A stretch of DNA of 54,029 bases, taken from positions 1 to 54,029 of the forward strand of contig JAGFJE010000118.1 of assembly GCA_024103175.1 (NCBI GenBank), given 5' to 3'. Numbering within the stretch: position 1 is the stretch's first letter; each line of letters begins with the position of its first letter. Made by a program: the position numbers and the translations under genes. This document shows positions 52,705 through 54,029 of the stretch, in pieces. Below the pieces are notes generated by a model, which worked only from the letters and a program-made list of their open reading frames with translations, searched no databases and was not told the DNA's origin. Source of the stretch: Phaeodactylibacter sp. (GTDB lineage: Bacteria > Bacteroidota > Bacteroidia > Chitinophagales > Saprospiraceae).

Positions 52705-53051
52705 GAGGGGTGTCGTTGATTGGTTGATTTTTACCCGGACTTCGGCGTGAGCTCAGTCGAACGCTTAGGGACGAAGACGGGGGTGGATTGGTTGATTGAT
52801 TTAAAAAAAATGTTTTTATTTCAGTAGATTACAAACTAATTGTGTAAATTTATACTAGCGTTATTATTCCGTAAAGCGTGCCTCGGAGCGCCAAATTCAT
52901 TTGACATCGGAGGCGTAAACCGAAAGATAACTTTAGCGGAAGGTAGTTAAACAGTCTCCGATTTTGGGTTTCGGGGCCAAAAAAATATCTGTAATCTAAA
53001 TGTGTCCGGCTACTTACGCAATCCGTTATAACCAGGATAATTAAAAAAACC
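52705..53051. other. Intergenic region upstream of the DUF763 gene
   Basis: About 350 bp without a gene. Next to the upstream gene lies GGACTTCGGCGTGAGCTCAG and a following GACGAAGACGGGGG tract, a simple GC-rich repeat-like sequence similar to one at 42330-42355. The AT-rich part toward 53052 should hold the promoter, but no clear -7 match was found. Confidence 0.45.
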
Positions 53052-54029
53052 ATGCAACGATCCGGACATGCCGACCTCCCCCTCCATCACGGGCGCGTGC
53101 CGCCCTGGCTGGCCACCCGCATGGCGCGCCTGGGCAGGGCCATTGTCGAAGCCCTGGTAGTGGAATACGGCCGGAGCGAAGTGGTACGCCGCTTGAGCGA
53201 CCCGCTCTGGTTCCAGTCTTTCGGGGCGGTGATGGGCATGGACTGGCATTCCTCCGGCATTACCACCTCAGTGGTGGGCGCCCTGAAGCGCGGCCTCAAC
53301 CCCATCTCGAAGGAGCTGGGCATCTACGTCTGCGGCGGGCGCGGGCGCCATTCCCGCAATACGCCTCAGGAGCTGATGCAGGTGGCCGACAAAACCGGGC
53401 TGGACGGCATGGGCCTGGTGCGCAGCAGCCGCCTCAGCGCCAAGGTGGACAATACCGCCATTCAGGATGGTTTTCAGATCTACCTGCACGCTTTTATTGT
53501 CACACAGGAAGGCGAATGGGCGGTGGTGCAGCAGGGGATGAACGAACAGAACGGCTACGCCCGCCGCTACCACTGGCACTCAAAAGCCTTCGAGTCCTTC
53601 GTGGACAGCCCACACACCTCTATCTACGGCGAAAACCAGGGGCTCATTCTCAACCTGACAGACCACGCTGCCGATAAAACCCGGGGCGGCGTCCTCGACA
53701 TTTCCACCCAACATCCCACCCGCATGCTGGAGGAGATCCGCCGGATACGAATGCCCGCTCATCACGATGTAAAGGCCAAAGACGTCGACCTGCGGCGGCT
53801 GGGCAGCGTCATCGCCCTCGCCTACGAACAGGAGCTGCAGGATTTCGAATCGCTGCTTCTTCTGCAGGGCGTCGGCCCGCGCACCCTGCAGTCCCTCACG
53901 CTGGTCAGCGAGGTCATCTACGGCACGCCCTCCCGCTTTCAGGACCCCGCACGCTATTCCTTCGCCCACGGCGGCAAGGACGGCAAGCCCTTCCCCGTTC
54001 CCACCAAAGTGTACGACGAAACGATCTCC
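53052..54029 (+). CDS. DUF763 domain protein (3' end outside the window)
   Basis: The frame is open from the ATG at 53052 to the window edge (326 codons). The DUF763 signature is clear: MQRSGHADLPLHHGRVPPWLATRMARLG, SFGAVMGMDWHSSGITTSVVGALKRG, YVCGGRGRHSRNTPQEL, and later YEQELQDFESLLLLQGVGPRTLQSLTLVSEVIYG, which contains a helix-hairpin-helix-like GVGPRTLQSL. Biochemical function is unknown; the HhH-like piece suggests nucleic-acid contact (inference). DUF763 is frequent in archaea and thermophiles and scattered in Bacteroidota. Confidence 0.9.
   Translation, partial: MQRSGHADLPLHHGRVPPWLATRMARLGRAIVEALVVEYGRSEVVRRLSDPLWFQSFGAVMGMDWHSSGITTSVVGALKRGLNPISKELGIYVCGGRGRHSRNTPQELMQVADKTGLDGMGLVRSSRLSAKVDNTAIQDGFQIYLHAFIVTQEGEWAVVQQGMNEQNGYARRYHWHSKAFESFVDSPHTSIYGENQGLILNLTDHAADKTRGGVLDISTQHPTRMLEEIRRIRMPAHHDVKAKDVDLRRLGSVIALAYEQELQDFESLLLLQGVGPRTLQSLTLVSEVIYGTPSRFQDPARYSFAHGGKDGKPFPVPTKVYDETIS

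Overview
The window looks like chromosome from a GC-rich member of the Bacteroidota, most likely Saprospiria/Lewinella-like (the lineage is inference). Supporting signs are type IX secretion (T9SS) C-terminal sorting tails on two secreted proteins, a DUF5686/carboxypeptidase-regulatory-like outer-membrane protein, DUF2851, a NagB/PIG-L fusion, TAnnTTTG-type -7 promoter elements and little sign of Shine-Dalgarno sequences. Most genes are GC-rich housekeeping genes, broken by AT-rich accessory islands.

Layout. 1-10.7 kb is a mosaic. Core genes (rnhB, a DUF5686 protein) are interleaved with an AT-rich serine hydrolase/AraC pair, a decayed IS91-like transposase with its tyrosine recombinase partner, two toxin-antitoxin (TA) modules each followed by an attC-like palindrome (an integron-cassette arrangement without a recognisable IntI), and four copies of a short element with 23-bp terminal inverted repeats, each flanked by a perfect 8-bp target duplication. 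10.8-15.8 kb: lpdA, ricT, holB, a frameshifted glutathione peroxidase remnant and queD. 16-19 kb: two T9SS cargo proteins. 19-22.4 kb: a FAD/NAD(P) oxidoreductase and a polytopic 4Fe-4S protein, a likely membrane electron-transfer pair. 22.4-23 kb: a MazF-like TA module. 23.5-27.6 kb: an envelope operon (lpxK, acyltransferase, glycosyltransferase, ECF sigma factor). 27.7-32 kb: an NDP-sugar pyrophosphorylase-like gene, an AAA ATPase with a nuclease-like tail, DUF2851 and a DUF4160/DUF2442 pair. 32-38 kb: folA, a CapA-like protein and mrdA-mreD-mreC-mreB for cell elongation. 38.4-44.7 kb: an M16-like protein without its zinc site, dnaN, nadD, an NfeD-like protein, prs and a CxxCH lipoprotein. 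45-54 kb: rplY, a nitrilase-family amidase, an NlpC/P60 lipoprotein, adk, the NagB/PIG-L fusion, obgE, an APH-RapZ fusion and a truncated DUF763 gene.

The most unusual content is the 1-10.7 kb mosaic: (i) the MITE family with intact target duplications, (ii) the attC-bounded TA cassettes, and (iii) short palindromes inserted inside reading frames (IS91 transposase, FAD oxidoreductase). Several operon ends also carry related hairpin repeats that probably act as terminators.
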